Assembly: GCF_014400405.1 (NCBI RefSeq)
Contig: NZ_CP060496.1
Span: 1,364,001-1,428,000, forward strand
Source: Brachybacterium sp. Z12
GTDB taxonomy: Bacteria > Actinomycetota > Actinomycetes > Actinomycetales > Dermabacteraceae
DNA: 64,000 nt
Reading direction: 5' to 3'
The notes below the pieces were generated by a model. It was not told the origin of the DNA. It ran no database searches and saw nothing but the letters and a program-made list of their open reading frames with translations. Made by a program: the position numbers and the translations under genes. Position 1 is the first letter of the stretch. Each line of letters begins with the position of its first letter. Of the stretch, positions 62,422 through 64,000 are shown in pieces.

Positions 62422-64000
62422 ATGTCTGACGACGCGAAGACCGGGATCGAGAACCTCTCGCAGGAGAGCCGCACCTTCTCCCCGCCCACCGAATTCGTGC
62501 AGAACTCGGTCGGCCGTCCCTCCCTCTACCAGGAGGCCGAGCGTGATCGTCTGGCGTTCTGGCGCTCACGGGCGAGCCTGCTGAGCTGGGAGACTCCGTT
62601 CACCGAGACTCTCGACTGGTCCAACCCGCCCTTCGCGCGCTGGTTCGCCGACGGCACGCTGAATGTCGCGTACAACTGCGTGGACCGTCACGTCGAGTCC
62701 GGGCACGGTTCGCAGGTCGCGCTGCTGGCGGAGTACGAGGACGGCTCCGACGCGTCCTTCACCTACGCCGACGTCAAGGACGAGATCTCCCGGATGGCCA
62801 ACGTCCTGACCGATCTCGGGGTCAAGACCGGCGACCGGGTCGTGATCTACCTGCCGATGGTCCCCGAGGCGGTCTTCGCGATGCTCGCCTGCGCACGCAT
62901 CGGTGCACCGCATTCGGTGGTGTTCGGAGGCTTCAGCGCCGAGGCGCTGCGCTCCCGCATCGAGGATGCCGAGGCCCGGGTGGTCATCACCGCGGACGGC
63001 CAGAACCGTCGCGGCAAGCAGCTCCCGCTCAAGACCGCTGTGGACGAAGCGCTCGCCGGCGGCGGCGCCTCCGTCGAGAAGGTCCTCGTGGTGCGCCGTA
63101 CCGGCGGCGACGTCGAGTGGGCCGAGGGCCGGGACGTGTGGTGGCACGAGGCCCGCGAGACCGCCTCGAACGAGCACGCGCCTGTCGTGGTGGAGGCGGA
63201 GCACCCGCTGTTCATCCTCTACACCTCCGGCACCACCGGAAAGCCCAAGGGGATCATCCACACCACCGGCGGATACCTCACCCAGGCGGCGTACACCCAC
63301 CGCAACGTCTTCGACCTCAAGCCCTCCACGGACGTCTACTGGTGCACCGCGGACGTCGGCTGGGTCACCGGCCACACCTACGTGGTGTACGGCCCGATGG
63401 CCAACCGCGCCACGCAGGTCATCTACGAGGGCACCCCGGACACCCCGCACCAGGGACGCTGGTGGGAGATCATCGAGAAGCACAAGGTGTCGCTGTTCTA
63501 CTCCTCGCCCACCGCGATCCGCACCGCGATGAAGTGGGGCGAGGACATCCCCGCCAAGTTCGACCTGTCCTCGCTGCGCCTGCTCGGCAGCGTCGGTGAG
63601 GCCATCAATCCCGAGGCATGGATGTGGTACCGCCGGGTCATCGGCGGCGACCGCTGCCCGATCGTGGACACCTGGTGGCAGACGGAGACCGGCGGCATCA
63701 TGATCTCGCCGCTGCCGGGCGTCACCGCGACGAAGCCCGGCTCGGCTCAGCAGCCGCTCCCGGGCATGAGCGCTGATGTCCGCAATGATGCCGGTGAGCC
63801 CGTCGCGAACGGGGAGGGCGGCTACCTCGTGCTCGATGAGCCCTGGCCGGGCATGCTGCGCGGCATCTGGGGCGACCCCGAGCGTTTCAAGGAGACCTAC
63901 TGGTCTCGCTTCGAGGGCCTCTACTTCGCCGGCGACGGCGCCAAGCGCGACGAGGATGGCGACATCTGGCTGCTCGGTCGTGTGGACGACGTCATGAACG
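62422..64000 (+). CDS. acs: Acetyl-CoA synthetase (truncated by window end)
   Basis: 526 codons are visible without interruption; the protein continues past base 64000 (about 650 residues expected). RWFADGTLNVAYNCVDRHVE, the P-loop LYTSGTTGKPKGIIHTTGGY near residue 267, WCTADVGWVTGHTYVVYGP, TWWQTETGGIMISPLPG and AGDGAKRDEDGDIWLLGRVDDVMN are Acs signatures. It makes acetyl-CoA from acetate and ATP. The sirtuin at 28.0 kb is a possible activator by lysine deacetylation. The last visible residues enter the motif before the regulatory lysine. Confidence 0.96.
   Translation, partial: MSDDAKTGIENLSQESRTFSPPTEFVQNSVGRPSLYQEAERDRLAFWRSRASLLSWETPFTETLDWSNPPFARWFADGTLNVAYNCVDRHVESGHGSQVALLAEYEDGSDASFTYADVKDEISRMANVLTDLGVKTGDRVVIYLPMVPEAVFAMLACARIGAPHSVVFGGFSAEALRSRIEDAEARVVITADGQNRRGKQLPLKTAVDEALAGGGASVEKVLVVRRTGGDVEWAEGRDVWWHEARETASNEHAPVVVEAEHPLFILYTSGTTGKPKGIIHTTGGYLTQAAYTHRNVFDLKPSTDVYWCTADVGWVTGHTYVVYGPMANRATQVIYEGTPDTPHQGRWWEIIEKHKVSLFYSSPTAIRTAMKWGEDIPAKFDLSSLRLLGSVGEAINPEAWMWYRRVIGGDRCPIVDTWWQTETGGIMISPLPGVTATKPGSAQQPLPGMSADVRNDAGEPVANGEGGYLVLDEPWPGMLRGIWGDPERFKETYWSRFEGLYFAGDGAKRDEDGDIWLLGRVDDVMN

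Overview
The window is high-GC DNA from an actinomycete, most likely an order Micrococcales organism close to Brachybacterium/Dermabacteraceae. The evidence is HspR with HAIR operators, PimB/MgtA-type mannosyltransferases, many GTG starts, ATGA-coupled operons and protein sequence character; the genus is my inference. Almost everything is chromosomal housekeeping or accessory metabolism. I see no phage, insertion sequence, CRISPR array, rRNA or tRNA.

Layout. 1-4.6 kb: HIT protein (cut by the edge), AlkD-like DNA repair protein, membrane EEP phosphatase, flavin reductase, MFS transporter, YjbR-family protein. 4.8-9.3 kb: heat-shock operon dnaK-grpE-dnaJ-hspR behind two HAIR operators, with a 55-bp tandem repeat inside it; clpB at 47.3 kb carries a third HAIR. 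9.3-12.5 kb: operon of two glycosyltransferases around a TVP38/DedA-type membrane protein. 13.1-16.6 kb: ATP-grasp ligase, aspartate/glutamate racemase, second ATP-grasp ligase; I infer a system that makes D-amino acids and adds them to the peptidoglycan bridge. 16.7-23.6 kb: maltose/maltodextrin locus (lipoprotein, two permeases, GH13 glucosidase, divergent LacI regulator) with a palindromic operator and very long intercistronic hairpins. 23.6-31.6 kb: trpS, a secreted/membrane TPM-like protein, cysK-cysE, aldo/keto reductase-sirtuin, arginine deiminase, GNAT. 31.8-36.5 kb: glycine cleavage genes gcvT-gcvH-gcvP. 36.5-47.1 kb: MetE-like protein, mannosyltransferase, glutamine amidotransferase-like hydrolase, MFS exporter, Sua5-like protein, a tightly coupled GNAT-phosphatase-amidase-S4 operon, PrsW protease. 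47.3-64 kb: clpB, an orphan WXG100-like protein, leuS with a leucine attenuator, AEC transporter, panD, DEAD-box helicase, sdaA, a short ANL/SDR/OYE group, and the start of acs.

Read quality matters here. About 26 genes, including essential ones (trpS, leuS) and the whole gcv, mal and hspR sets, are each interrupted by one to five one-base indels, nearly always a missing G or C in a short G/C run. Repaired lengths are always a multiple of three and match family sizes, so these look like sequencing errors and not decay. I therefore annotate each as one CDS and give the indel position.

The two observations I would follow first are the ligase-racemase-ligase cluster and the leaderless Leu-Leu-Leu leader peptide with a terminator in front of leuS.
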